Source of the DNA: an uncultured Lachnospiraceae bacterium
Lineage (GTDB): Bacteria; Bacillota; Clostridia; Lachnospirales; Lachnospiraceae
Direction of reading: 5' to 3'
DNA length: 33,183 bases
Assembly: GCA_947629385.1 (NCBI GenBank)
Contig: CANRDO010000029.1
Location: 1 to 33,183, forward strand
The notes beneath the pieces were generated by a model that had not been told where the DNA came from, made no database searches, and worked only from the letters and a program-made list of their open reading frames with translations. The position numbers were made by a program, and so were the translations under genes. Shown piece after piece: positions 1 to 7,096 of this stretch. The stretch's first letter is position 1. Each line of letters begins with the position of its first letter.

Positions 1-1
1 G

Positions 2-628
2 ATCTTCTCGGCTATCATCGGTATTGTAGGGCGTATGTTCCTGGGCTTTGACGAGAACATCAACAGCAATTCCCTGGTATTTGTCGAGATGGTGCGCCGG
101 ATCTTCCCGGGAGTCATCTCCGGCATCCTGCTCTCCGCAGTGCTTGCGGCTTCCATGAGCACGGCCGACAGCCAGCTGCTTTCCGCGGCCAGCGCGTTCG
201 CAAGCGACGTGTATAAGCCGGTGTTTCGCAAGAATAAGGCTTCCGACAAGGAGATGCTCTGGGCCGGCCGTCTGGTGGTTCTGGCGATCGCAGTGCTGGC
301 GCTGATCCTGGCCTCCAACCCGAATGCGGGTTCGATCATGGATCTGGTGTCCAACGCCTGGGGCGTGTTCGGAGCTGCCTTCGGTCCGGCGATTATGCTG
401 AGCTTGTTCTGGAGACGTTTTAACTTCAAGGGCGCCGTGGCCGGAATCCTGGTGGGCGCCGTGGTGGATATGGTTTGGCTCGCATTCCTGGCTTCGACCG
501 GAATTTACGAGATTATTCCCGGATTTGCCGCGAGCCTGATCGCAGCCGTAGTCGTATCCCTGGTTACCGGGGAGCCCGAGAAGGAAGTGGAGGAGCTGTT
601 CGACAAGGCAGTCGCTTACAAAGAGTAG
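2..628 (+). CDS. putP: Sodium/proline symporter PutP, C-terminal part
   Basis: The reading frame is open from base 2 and the start lies outside the window, so only about 208 C-terminal residues are present. The protein is an integral membrane member of the sodium:solute symporter (SSS) family, which imports proline with Na+. The family signature is visible as MSTADSQLLSAASAFASDVY, followed by a stretch that closely resembles the end of PutP: GAAFGPAIMLSLFWRR and GIYEIIPGFAASL, within several hydrophobic helices. The tail after the last helix is short and charged (EPEKEVEELFDKAVAYKE). Family assignment is firm; proline as the substrate is inferred from the PutP-like C-terminus. A sodium pump encoded at the far end of the window could supply its gradient. 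Confidence 0.9.
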   Translation: MFSAIIGIVGRMFLGFDENINSNSLVFVEMVRRIFPGVISGILLSAVLAASMSTADSQLLSAASAFASDVYKPVFRKNKASDKEMLWAGRLVVLAIAVLALILASNPNAGSIMDLVSNAWGVFGAAFGPAIMLSLFWRRFNFKGAVAGILVGAVVDMVWLAFLASTGIYEIIPGFAASLIAAVVVSLVTGEPEKEVEELFDKAVAYKE

Positions 629-660
629 GAAAAGAAGAACGGAAGCATATAAGGAAGTAT

Positions 661-689
661 TTTACACAGACAGAAAAATATGTTAAGAT
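661..689 (+). promoter_or_regulatory. Predicted sigma-A promoter for rubredoxin
   Basis: TTTACA (661-666) and TAAGAT (684-689) are separated by 17 bases in the AT-rich gap between putP and the rubredoxin gene. The predicted start of transcription is about 45 bases before the rubredoxin ATG. No putP terminator is obvious, so some read-through is also possible. Confidence 0.55.
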
Positions 690-739
690 AAAAAACACTG
701 AAATTATTATATTGAGATATTGGAAAGGAGAATACGGCT

Positions 740-898
740 ATGAAAAAGTATGTATGCGGACCTTGCGGTTACGAGTATGATCCGGAGGTTGGCGATCCGG
801 ATAACGGCATCGCTCCGGGCACTGCCTTCGAGGATCTGCCGGAGGATTGGGTATGCCCGGTCTGCGGCGTGAGCAAGGATGAGTTTGAAGAGGCATAA
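740..898 (+). CDS. Rubredoxin
   Basis: A 52-residue protein, the normal length for a rubredoxin: a small cytoplasmic one-electron carrier with a single iron bound by four cysteines. Both metal-binding loops are intact: CGPCG (Cys6 and Cys9) and CPVCG (Cys39 and Cys42). The typical middle segment is present too ([18 protein letters not shown], then [11 protein letters not shown]). The ATG at 740 is preceded by GGAAAGGAG at 722-730. The gene is flanked by its own promoter and a strong terminator, so it is probably a single-gene unit. In anaerobes rubredoxins commonly donate electrons to oxygen- or peroxide-reducing enzymes, but no partner is encoded next to it. Confidence 0.96.
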   Translation: MKKYVCGPCGYEYDPEVGDPDNGIAPGTAFEDLPEDWVCPVCGVSKDEFEEA

Positions 899-935
899 GC
901 CGTAAGCAGGCTGATATGCCGTAAGCAGGATCAGG

Positions 936-965
936 AAAGGGGTTGTCATGAGACAACCCCTTTTT
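936..965 (+). terminator. Rho-independent terminator after rubredoxin
   Basis: A perfect 12-bp stem, AAAGGGGTTGTC (936-947) with GACAACCCCTTT (952-963), closes an ATGA loop and runs into five T (961-965). The A-run on the left also gives a T-run in the other direction, so it may serve the minus-strand gene that ends at 978. A 12-base direct repeat (GCCGTAAGCAGG at 899-910 and 918-929) lies just upstream. Confidence 0.9.
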
Positions 966-977
966 GCAATATCAATT

Positions 978-1394
978 TTACAGCTTGTCGATGATCGCCG
1001 CCGCCTGCAAAGCGCGGCGGATGATAAGACGCACTTCGTGGGACATATCCTGAGATACTCCGATCTGATAGGGTCTGCCGTCCAGAAACGAGAGGGACAG
1101 CCGGTACACGTAGTATTCGCTGTCGTCCTGTTCCTCTGCAAGGGCGTCGCCCTTGATGCTCATCTCCGTAGTATCGCGGTCCTTGCCGAGACTCATGTCG
1201 GACAGAGTTTCCAGCATGATCGCAAAATGCTCGTCGTCCCAGGCGGCCAGATACATGCATTTACATACCCCTTTGTTGAAAAAGGGAAAGCCGGAATAAC
1301 AGTCCATCAGTTCCTTGAACCGCGTCCTGTGCGCGGAATCATGGAACATTTTTTCCTTATCCAGCGCCGGCAGACAATTCTCTTTCCAATCCAT
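978..1394 (-). CDS. Conserved-looking protein of unknown function
   Basis: A 138-residue soluble protein that I do not recognise. The frame is open further upstream, but the ATG at 1394 (MDWKENCLPALDKEKMF) is preceded at good distance by GGGAGG, and the extra upstream residues look like translated promoter. It has no signal peptide or membrane helix. It contains three N-terminal-half cysteines (one near the start, one in MDCYSGFPFF, one in GVCKCMYLAAWDDEHF region with a CKC pair), an acidic middle, and a helical C-terminus (VRLIIRRALQAAAIIDKL). The CKC pair could bind a metal, but this is a guess. It stands alone between rubredoxin and the hydrogenase operon, with its own promoter. Confidence 0.75.
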   Translation of the reverse strand: MDWKENCLPALDKEKMFHDSAHRTRFKELMDCYSGFPFFNKGVCKCMYLAAWDDEHFAIMLETLSDMSLGKDRDTTEMSIKGDALAEEQDDSEYYVYRLSLSFLDGRPYQIGVSQDMSHEVRLIIRRALQAAAIIDKL

Positions 1395-1442
1395 AGCACT
1401 ACCTCCCTCAGTGAATGAACCGAAACCGATAAATTTAAATGG

Positions 1443-1471
1443 ATTATAGTAGATAAGCGGTAAATATACAA
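1443..1471 (-). promoter_or_regulatory. Predicted promoter for the 978-1394 gene
   Basis: On the minus strand TTGTAT (1471-1466) and a perfect TATAAT (1448-1443) are 17 bases apart. The predicted leader is about 40 bases. This promoter and the hydC promoter point away from each other; together they account for the 303-base gene-free gap 1395-1697, in which I see nothing else. Confidence 0.6.
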
Positions 1472-1609
1472 TAGCGTGAAACAGAAATCTAAGAAAAATG
1501 CGGAGCTTTCTGTATGGACGGATCGCATTCATTGCACGCAATTCAAAAGCACCCTACACAAAGAAAGACTCGTTTTGTATTCCATATTTGTAAAATATTC
1601 AGAAAACAG

Positions 1610-1638
1610 TTGTAATGAAATTGGATATCTTGTATAAT
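1610..1638 (+). promoter_or_regulatory. Strong predicted promoter of the hydCBA operon
   Basis: TTGTAA (1610-1615) and a perfect TATAAT (1633-1638) are separated by 17 bases, about 60 bases before the hydC ATG. The flanking DNA is markedly AT-rich compared with the genes. No palindromic redox-regulator site was evident by eye. Confidence 0.7.
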
Positions 1639-1697
1639 AAATTTATCTATGTTTGAACGGAAATATAGAAAAATCACAAAAAGGAGGAACGAATTTT

Positions 1698-2180
1698 ATG
1701 CTGGATCAGTCTTACTACCGGAAAGTGGATGAGATCATCGAATCCTACGGCAGAAAGTCGAGCTCACTGATCCCGATCATGCAGGATATTCAGGAAGAAT
1801 ACCGCTATCTGCCGGGTGAATTGCTGACTTATGTGGCGGGGCAGATCGGGATCACAGAGGCGAAGGCGTTCAGCGTCGCGACATTCTACGAGAACTTTTC
1901 CTTTGAGGCGAAGGGAAAATACGTGATCAAGGTGTGCGACGGGACGGCCTGCCATGTGCGTAAATCTATGCCGGTGCTCGAAGCCCTGTACAAGAAGCTG
2001 GGACTTTCCAAGAAGAAAAAGACGACGGACGACATGATGTTCACGGTGGAGACCGTATCCTGTCTGGGCGCGTGCGGACTGGCGCCGACGATGATGGTGA
2101 ACGAGGACGTCTATCCGCGGATGACGCCTGAGAAGGCGGAGGAAGTGATCGATAAGTTGAGAGGAGGCGGCGATGCATGA
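1698..2180 (+). CDS. hydC: NuoE/HydC-like [2Fe-2S] hydrogenase subunit
   Basis: A 160-residue cytoplasmic protein of the NuoE/HydC family, the small thioredoxin-fold [2Fe-2S] subunit that sits beside the NADH-binding subunit in complex I and in trimeric [FeFe]-hydrogenases. The four cluster cysteines are visible: CDGTACH (Cys80 and Cys85) and CLGACG (Cys122 and Cys126). The N-terminal helical part (LIPIMQDIQEEYRYLP, then AKAFSVATFYENF) is typical. A TTG at 1653 would add 15 residues, but the ATG at 1698 has AAGGAGG at 1681-1687. The stop codon overlaps the start of hydB as ATGA, indicating translational coupling. In characterised relatives the HydABC complex couples NADH and reduced ferredoxin oxidation to H2 production. 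Confidence 0.93.
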   Translation: MLDQSYYRKVDEIIESYGRKSSSLIPIMQDIQEEYRYLPGELLTYVAGQIGITEAKAFSVATFYENFSFEAKGKYVIKVCDGTACHVRKSMPVLEALYKKLGLSKKKKTTDDMMFTVETVSCLGACGLAPTMMVNEDVYPRMTPEKAEEVIDKLRGGGDA

Positions 2181-4057
2181 TCCAGACGAAAGAGGCGTTA
2201 GCACAGGTTCGGGAAGAGGCGAAGCAGACACTGGGTTCCTATGATTGCAGGATCCTTGTCTGTTCCGGCACCGGATGTATCGCGACCGGTTCCGAGAAGA
2301 TCTATGAGAAATTCCTGGAGATCACGAAGGACGCTCCGGGTGTGGTGCTCGAATTTGCGCCGCATGAGCAGGGCGCGCATGTCGGCGTGAAGAAGACTGG
2401 CTGTCAGGGCATCTGCGAGCTGGGACCGCTGGTCCGCATCCAGAAGGGCGATCAGGCGATCCAGTATACGAAGGTTCAGCCGGAGGACTGTGAGGAGATC
2501 TTCAAGTGCAGCGTGCAGGGCGACGAGATCGTGGAGCGCCTGCTTTACAAGCAAAATGATATTTCATATAAGAAGCCGGAGGAGATTCCGTTCATCGCGA
2601 AGCAGACACGCCTTGTGCTCGAGAACTGCGGTAAATTTGACGCGGAGTCTCTCGACGAGTACATAGCGAGCGGCGGCTTCAAGGCGCTCGAGAAAGCGAT
2701 GTTTGAGATGACCCCGGACGAGATCATCAGCGAAGTGGATAAGTCCGGTCTGCGTGGCCGCGGGGGCGGCGGCTTCCCGGCGGGACGCAAGTGGCAGCAG
2801 GTGGCGCGCCAGAAGGAGACCGTGCGCTACGTGGTCTGCAACGGCGACGAGGGAGACCCGGGCGCGTTCATGGACGGCTCCGTCATGGAAGGCGATCCCT
2901 ACCGGCTGATCGAGGGCATGATGATCGCGGCCTACGCGGTGAAGGCGAGAGACGGTTATATCTATGTGCGCGCGGAGTACCCGATGTCCGTGAAGCGCCT
3001 CCGCCACGCGATCGCCGAGCTCGAGGAGAGAGGACTTTTGGGCGACAACATTCTCGGGAGCGATTTCTCCTTCCATATGCATATCAACCGCGGCGCGGGC
3101 GCGTTCGTCTGCGGCGAGGGTTCGGCGCTGACGGCGTCCATCGAGGGTAACCGCGGTATGCCGCGCGTGAAGCCTCCCCGCACGGTAGAGAAGGGTCTCT
3201 GGGAGAAGCCGACCGTGCTGAACAATGTGGAGACCTACGCGAATGTGCCGAAGATCGTCTTAAACGGCGCCGACTGGTACCGGGGCTACGGCACGGAGGG
3301 CAGTCCGGGCACGAAGACCTTCTCCCTGACCGGTTCCATTCAGAACACCGGTCTGATCGAGGTGCCGATGGGCACGACGCTGCGCGAGATCATTTTTGAT
3401 ATTGGAGGCGGCCTGAAGGGCGGCGCGAAGTTTAAGGCTGTGCAGATCGGCGGACCGTCCGGCGGCTGTCTGACAGAGGAGCATCTGGACGTTCCGCTCG
3501 ACTTTGACTCTGTGAAGAAGTACGGCGCGATCGTCGGCTCCGGCGGACTGGTCGTCATGGATGAGCATACCTGCATGGTCGAGGTGGCGCGCTTCTTCAT
3601 GAGCTTTACGCAGAGAGAATCCTGCGGAAAATGCGTGCCGTGCCGCGAGGGTACGAAGCGCATGCTGGAGATCCTGGAGAAGATTGTCGCGGGCAAGGGC
3701 GAGCTGGAGGATCTCGACCGCCTGGAGGAGCTGGGCGAGATGGTGAAGAACATGGCGCTGTGCGGCCTCGGGAAGAGCGCGCCGCTGCCGGTGCTCTCCA
3801 CGCTGCGTCTCTTCCGTCATGAGTACGAGGAGCATATCGTCGACCACAAGTGCCGCGCGAAGGTCTGTCAGGCGATGAAGACCTACGTGATCGATCCGGA
3901 GCTGTGCAAGGGCTGTTCGAAGTGCGCGAAGAACTGTCCGGTTGGCGCGATCTCGGGCGAGCTCAAGAAGCCGTTTGTGATCGATCCGAAGAAGTGTATT
4001 CACTGTGGAGCATGTAAAGAGAACTGCGCGTTCGGCGCGGTCAGCATCGAGGACTAA
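2177..4057 (+). CDS. hydB: NuoF/HydB-like NADH- and FMN-binding hydrogenase subunit
   Basis: A 626-residue flavoprotein subunit of a trimeric [FeFe]-hydrogenase. In order: an N-terminal thioredoxin-like [2Fe-2S] domain (residues 1-120, cysteines 29, 34, 76 and 80); the NADH/FMN-binding NuoF core with GRGGGGFP at 194-201 and NGDEGDPGAF at 222-231; a [4Fe-4S] site ESCGKCVPC (Cys483, 486, 489) with Cys529; and a C-terminal two-cluster ferredoxin domain (Cys577, 580, 583, 587 and Cys607, 610, 613, 617). This architecture and length match bifurcating HydB proteins. The start overlaps hydC by four bases. Bifurcation rather than simple NADH-linked activity is inferred from the operon; the sequence cannot prove it. 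Confidence 0.95.
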   Translation: MIQTKEALAQVREEAKQTLGSYDCRILVCSGTGCIATGSEKIYEKFLEITKDAPGVVLEFAPHEQGAHVGVKKTGCQGICELGPLVRIQKGDQAIQYTKVQPEDCEEIFKCSVQGDEIVERLLYKQNDISYKKPEEIPFIAKQTRLVLENCGKFDAESLDEYIASGGFKALEKAMFEMTPDEIISEVDKSGLRGRGGGGFPAGRKWQQVARQKETVRYVVCNGDEGDPGAFMDGSVMEGDPYRLIEGMMIAAYAVKARDGYIYVRAEYPMSVKRLRHAIAELEERGLLGDNILGSDFSFHMHINRGAGAFVCGEGSALTASIEGNRGMPRVKPPRTVEKGLWEKPTVLNNVETYANVPKIVLNGADWYRGYGTEGSPGTKTFSLTGSIQNTGLIEVPMGTTLREIIFDIGGGLKGGAKFKAVQIGGPSGGCLTEEHLDVPLDFDSVKKYGAIVGSGGLVVMDEHTCMVEVARFFMSFTQRESCGKCVPCREGTKRMLEILEKIVAGKGELEDLDRLEELGEMVKNMALCGLGKSAPLPVLSTLRLFRHEYEEHIVDHKCRAKVCQAMKTYVIDPELCKGCSKCAKNCPVGAISGELKKPFVIDPKKCIHCGACKENCAFGAVSIED

Positions 4058-4069
4058 GGAGGTGACGAT

Positions 4070-5761
4070 ATGGGAGTAATGACTATTGACGGTAGAAAAG
4101 TAAGCTTTACCAATGAGAGAAATGTGTTGACGATCATCCGCAAGGCGGGGATCGATATTCCGACACTCTGCTACAATCCGGAGCTCTCCATCGTCGGAGA
4201 TTGCCGCCTGTGTACCTGCGAGGACGACCGCGGCAGGATGTTTGCCACCTGCTCCGAGGAGCCGCGTGACGGCATGGTGATCTTTACGAATACGGCGAGG
4301 CTGAGAAAATACAGAAAGATGATCGTGGAGCTGCTGCTGGCGGCGCATCATCGCGACTGTACGACCTGCGTGCGAAACGGCGAGTGCAGTCTGCAGAAGC
4401 TGGCAAAGCGCTTCAGCGTCATGGAGGTCGGCTACGACAATTACAAGGAGATGCATCCGCTGGATATGAGCTCCCCGTCCATCGTGCGCGACCCGAACAA
4501 GTGCACACTCTGCGGCAACTGCGTGCGTGTCTGCTCGGAGCTGCAGGGCGTGGGCGCTCTGGATTTCGCGTACCGCGGAGCGGAAGCGATGGTGATCCCG
4601 GCATTCAACAAGCTGCTCGCCGAGACGGACTGTGTGAACTGCGGTCAGTGCCGCGTGCACTGTCCGACGGGCGCAATCAGCATCCATCACAACCGTACCG
4701 AGGTCTGGGATGTGCTGTACGATCCGAACGTCCGCGTAGTGGCACAGGTCGCCCCGGCCGTGCGCGTGGCCATCGGCAAGGAGTTCGGTTTCCCGAACGG
4801 CGAGAGTGTGATGGGCAAGATCGTGAACGCGTTGCACCGTATGGGTTTTGACGAGGTCTATGATACAACCTTCAGCGCCGATCTGACGATCATGGAGGAG
4901 AGCGCGGAGTTTATCGACCGCATTTCGAAGGGAGAGAAGCTTCCGCTTCTGACTTCCTGCTGCCCGGCCTGGGTGAAGTTCGTGAAGGACCAGTATCCGG
5001 AATTTTTGGACAATGTGTCGACCTGCCGTTCCCCGCAGGGGATGATGTCGGCGGTCGTGAAGGAATACTACCGCGATCCGGTGAACAATCCGGACGGACG
5101 CAGGACGGTGATGGTGTCGATCATGCCGTGCACGGCGAAGAAGATGGAGGCGAAGCGCCCGAACAGCTTCACCGAGGGCGAGCAGGATACGGATTATGTG
5201 CTGACGACGGTCGAGCTGATCGACATGATCCAGACGACGGGAATCGATTTCGCGAACCTGGATCCGGAGTCGGCCGACGTGCCGTTTGGCTTCGGCTCCG
5301 GCGGCGGCGTGATCTTCGGCGTGACCGGCGGTGTGACGGAGGCGGTGATCCGCCGTCTGATTCCGGGACACGACAAGCTGACGCTCCAGAATATCGCGGA
5401 GTGCGGCGTGCGTCAGGATGGCTTCATCCGGGAATTCTCCGTTCCGTACAATGGCATGGACGTGAAGATCTGCGTGGCGAGCGGGCTTGCGCACGCGCGC
5501 ACGATCCTCGAACAGGTCAAGAGCGGAGAGAAGGAGTACCACCTGATCGAGATCATGGCTTGCCGCAAGGGCTGCATCATGGGCGGCGGTCAGCCGTACA
5601 CCTTCGGCGAGGACAGCAAGGATGCCCGGACGGCCGGCATCTACCGCGCGGACAGCGAGGCGGCCATCAAGAAGTGCAACGAGAACCCGATGATCACAGC
5701 ACTTTACGACGGCCTGCTCAAGGGCAAGGAGCACAAGCTGCTGCACAATGAAGGCTACTAA
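4070..5761 (+). CDS. hydA: [FeFe]-hydrogenase catalytic subunit HydA
   Basis: A 563-residue iron hydrogenase that makes or oxidises H2. Domains in order: plant-type [2Fe-2S] (Cys34, 45, 48, 61); His-ligated [4Fe-4S] (AAHHRDCTTC with Cys97, 100, 106); two-cluster ferredoxin (Cys145, 148, 151, 155 and Cys188, 191, 194, 198); and the H-cluster domain. The three H-cluster motifs are complete: TSCCPAW (295-301, Cys297 proton-relay, Cys298 ligand), MPCTAKKME (352-360, Cys353) and MACRKGCIMGGGQP (496-509, Cys498 and Cys502). The layout is that of clostridial CpI-type enzymes, without the extra C-terminal [2Fe-2S] domain of Thermotoga HydA. GGAGGTGA lies just before the ATG, 12 bases after hydB. No maturase genes (hydE, hydF, hydG) are in the window. 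Confidence 0.97.
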   Translation: MGVMTIDGRKVSFTNERNVLTIIRKAGIDIPTLCYNPELSIVGDCRLCTCEDDRGRMFATCSEEPRDGMVIFTNTARLRKYRKMIVELLLAAHHRDCTTCVRNGECSLQKLAKRFSVMEVGYDNYKEMHPLDMSSPSIVRDPNKCTLCGNCVRVCSELQGVGALDFAYRGAEAMVIPAFNKLLAETDCVNCGQCRVHCPTGAISIHHNRTEVWDVLYDPNVRVVAQVAPAVRVAIGKEFGFPNGESVMGKIVNALHRMGFDEVYDTTFSADLTIMEESAEFIDRISKGEKLPLLTSCCPAWVKFVKDQYPEFLDNVSTCRSPQGMMSAVVKEYYRDPVNNPDGRRTVMVSIMPCTAKKMEAKRPNSFTEGEQDTDYVLTTVELIDMIQTTGIDFANLDPESADVPFGFGSGGGVIFGVTGGVTEAVIRRLIPGHDKLTLQNIAECGVRQDGFIREFSVPYNGMDVKICVASGLAHARTILEQVKSGEKEYHLIEIMACRKGCIMGGGQPYTFGEDSKDARTAGIYRADSEAAIKKCNENPMITALYDGLLKGKEHKLLHNEGY

Positions 5762-5826
5762 AAACGCGGGGTCAGGCATTCGCAGGAGTGACTGCAGCTG
5801 AAATGACAAAACAAGAGTAAGAAGAG

Positions 5827-5871
5827 AAGCCCTGCCGGGAATGTGAAGTTTACATTTTCGGCAGGGCTTTT
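5827..5871 (+). terminator. Terminator of the hyd operon
   Basis: AAGCCCTGCCG (5827-5837) pairs with CGGCAGGGCTT (5859-5869); inside, AATGT (5840-5844) can pair with ACATT (5852-5856), giving a long hairpin that ends in a short T-run. It also lies beyond the end of the convergent minus-strand gene at 5988, where its T-run would be weaker. Confidence 0.8.
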
Positions 5872-5987
5872 GCGATCCTGAATTGTGTAATTGAACTTCG
5901 ATGATTGTGGATCTCATTACTTCCGGAGCAGACGGATGGGCAGGCGAATGCTCAGATGCAGCAGAGCAGCCAGAGCAGCTATACCTG

Positions 5988-6977
5988 CTACTGTGCCGCC
6001 GGCGCCTCGGTGCTTGCCGTGTAATCCATGATCTGCTTCAGCTCGTTGATCATCTCCTCATCCTTGAGACTGAACTTGATCTCCACGCGCCTCGAGGCGT
6101 CCATGTCGATCTGACCGTTTTCATCCAGGACCGGATTGCTCATGGAGTGGCCGTTCGCGGTGACCTTTTCGCGGAGCTTGCCCAGCTCCTGCTCGGTCAG
6201 GAAGTCGCCGGCGTTCCCGAAGAGATAGTTGGCGACGGCCAGTGCGCGCTCCTGCGAGAGCTGCAGATTGTAGAGATAATCGCCGCTCGTGTCGGTGTAG
6301 CCGTCGATACGGACCTCAGCCAGATAATCCTGGTATTTCTCGGCCACGAGCACTTTGCAGTAGATCGGGAGCACCTGGCTGAGCATTGTGTTTCCCTCAG
6401 CGGTCAGCACGCTCTCGTTGTGAGCGAAGAGGACGTTGGAATCGAGGGCGATCGAACCGTCTGTCTCGTCGATGGTAACGCCCAGATTGTGCTGGTCGAA
6501 TTCCTGCTTCAGATCCGCGATCAGATCCGCCTTGATGCCGATGATCTGCTCGATCTTTTGCTGCTGCTGGGCCATCAGCGTCTCCTGTTCCTCAAGAGCG
6601 GCCTGCTGCTGGAGCATCAGGGAATTCTGCTTCTCCAGCTCAGACTGCTGAGAGAGCACGAGAGCGGCCTGCTTGTCCAGATCGTCCTGCTGCTGTGCGA
6701 CAAGGGCAGCCTGTTCGTCGAGATCCGCCTGCTGCTGAGTGAGAAGGGCGCTCTGCTCGTCGAGAAGTCCCTGCCTTTCATCAAGCTCGGCCTGCAGCTG
6801 ATCCTGCGTGAGCCGGTGCTGCGCTTCCTCGGCTAGCCGTTCCTGATAATTCTTCTGCGCCTGCATGAACGAAATGCACATGACGAGAACGAACAGCAGG
6901 AGAAGACCGGCCATCATATCGGAATAGGAGCGCCAGATATTGTGGCGTTCATAGGTTTTCTTTCGCTTGGTATACAT
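5988..6977 (-). CDS. MotB/OmpA-family stator protein, ZorB-like
   Basis: A 329-residue membrane protein with a short basic cytoplasmic end, one transmembrane helix (about 21-39), a glutamine-rich coiled coil (about 41-160) and a C-terminal OmpA/MotB peptidoglycan-binding domain (about 165-305). The motif RSYSDMMAGLLLLFVLVM places Asp20 where MotB-type proteins carry the ion-conducting aspartate. The OmpA domain shows the usual DGYTDTSG and YNLQLSQERALAVANYL segments and a terminal SRRVEIKF. The ATG at 6977 has GAGGG seven bases upstream. It follows the ZorA-like gene by 119 bases on the same strand. Such a pair normally forms an ion-driven rotary stator anchored to the wall. It differs from flagellar MotB in the long repetitive coiled coil; the closest family I can name is Zorya ZorB, but no effector gene is present. 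Confidence 0.85.
   Translation of the reverse strand: MYTKRKKTYERHNIWRSYSDMMAGLLLLFVLVMCISFMQAQKNYQERLAEEAQHRLTQDQLQAELDERQGLLDEQSALLTQQQADLDEQAALVAQQQDDLDKQAALVLSQQSELEKQNSLMLQQQAALEEQETLMAQQQQKIEQIIGIKADLIADLKQEFDQHNLGVTIDETDGSIALDSNVLFAHNESVLTAEGNTMLSQVLPIYCKVLVAEKYQDYLAEVRIDGYTDTSGDYLYNLQLSQERALAVANYLFGNAGDFLTEQELGKLREKVTANGHSMSNPVLDENGQIDMDASRRVEIKFSLKDEEMINELKQIMDYTASTEAPAAQ
6558..6779 (-). repeat. Five tandem 14-residue (42-base) repeats in the ZorB-like protein
   Basis: Residues 67-136 form five aligned 14-residue units: ERQGLLDEQSALLT, QQQADLDEQAALVA, QQQDDLDKQAALVL, SQQSELEKQNSLML and QQQAALEEQETLMA, then a partial unit QQQQ. Each is two heptads, with hydrophobic residues in repeating positions, as expected for a continuous coiled coil between membrane and wall-binding domain. 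The DNA shows repeated CTGCTGCTG/CTGCTGC blocks on the plus strand. Copy number could vary between strains. Confidence 0.85.
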
Positions 6978-7096
6978 AAATTTGCCCTCACTTTATAACA
7001 TTGCCCGGGAGACGATCATACCGCCGGGAAGGACCTATAGGGTGGCCATCCGGAGGCGTGTTCGTCTTCCGGAGTGGGATGATGCGAGCGAGCCGC

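Noticed and set aside
5566..5608. HydA third motif reads MACRKGC instead of the familiar MACPGGC
   Set aside because: The two positions between the cysteines vary within the family; both cluster cysteines and GGGQP are kept, so this is not evidence of lost activity.
3260..5917. An 885-codon open frame on the minus strand opposite hydB and hydA
   Set aside because: It is antisense to two unmistakable genes, has an Arg/His/Leu-rich composition typical of the shadow of GC-rich codons, and shows no domain. Similar long antisense frames lie opposite the DUF362, scpA and carboxyltransferase genes.
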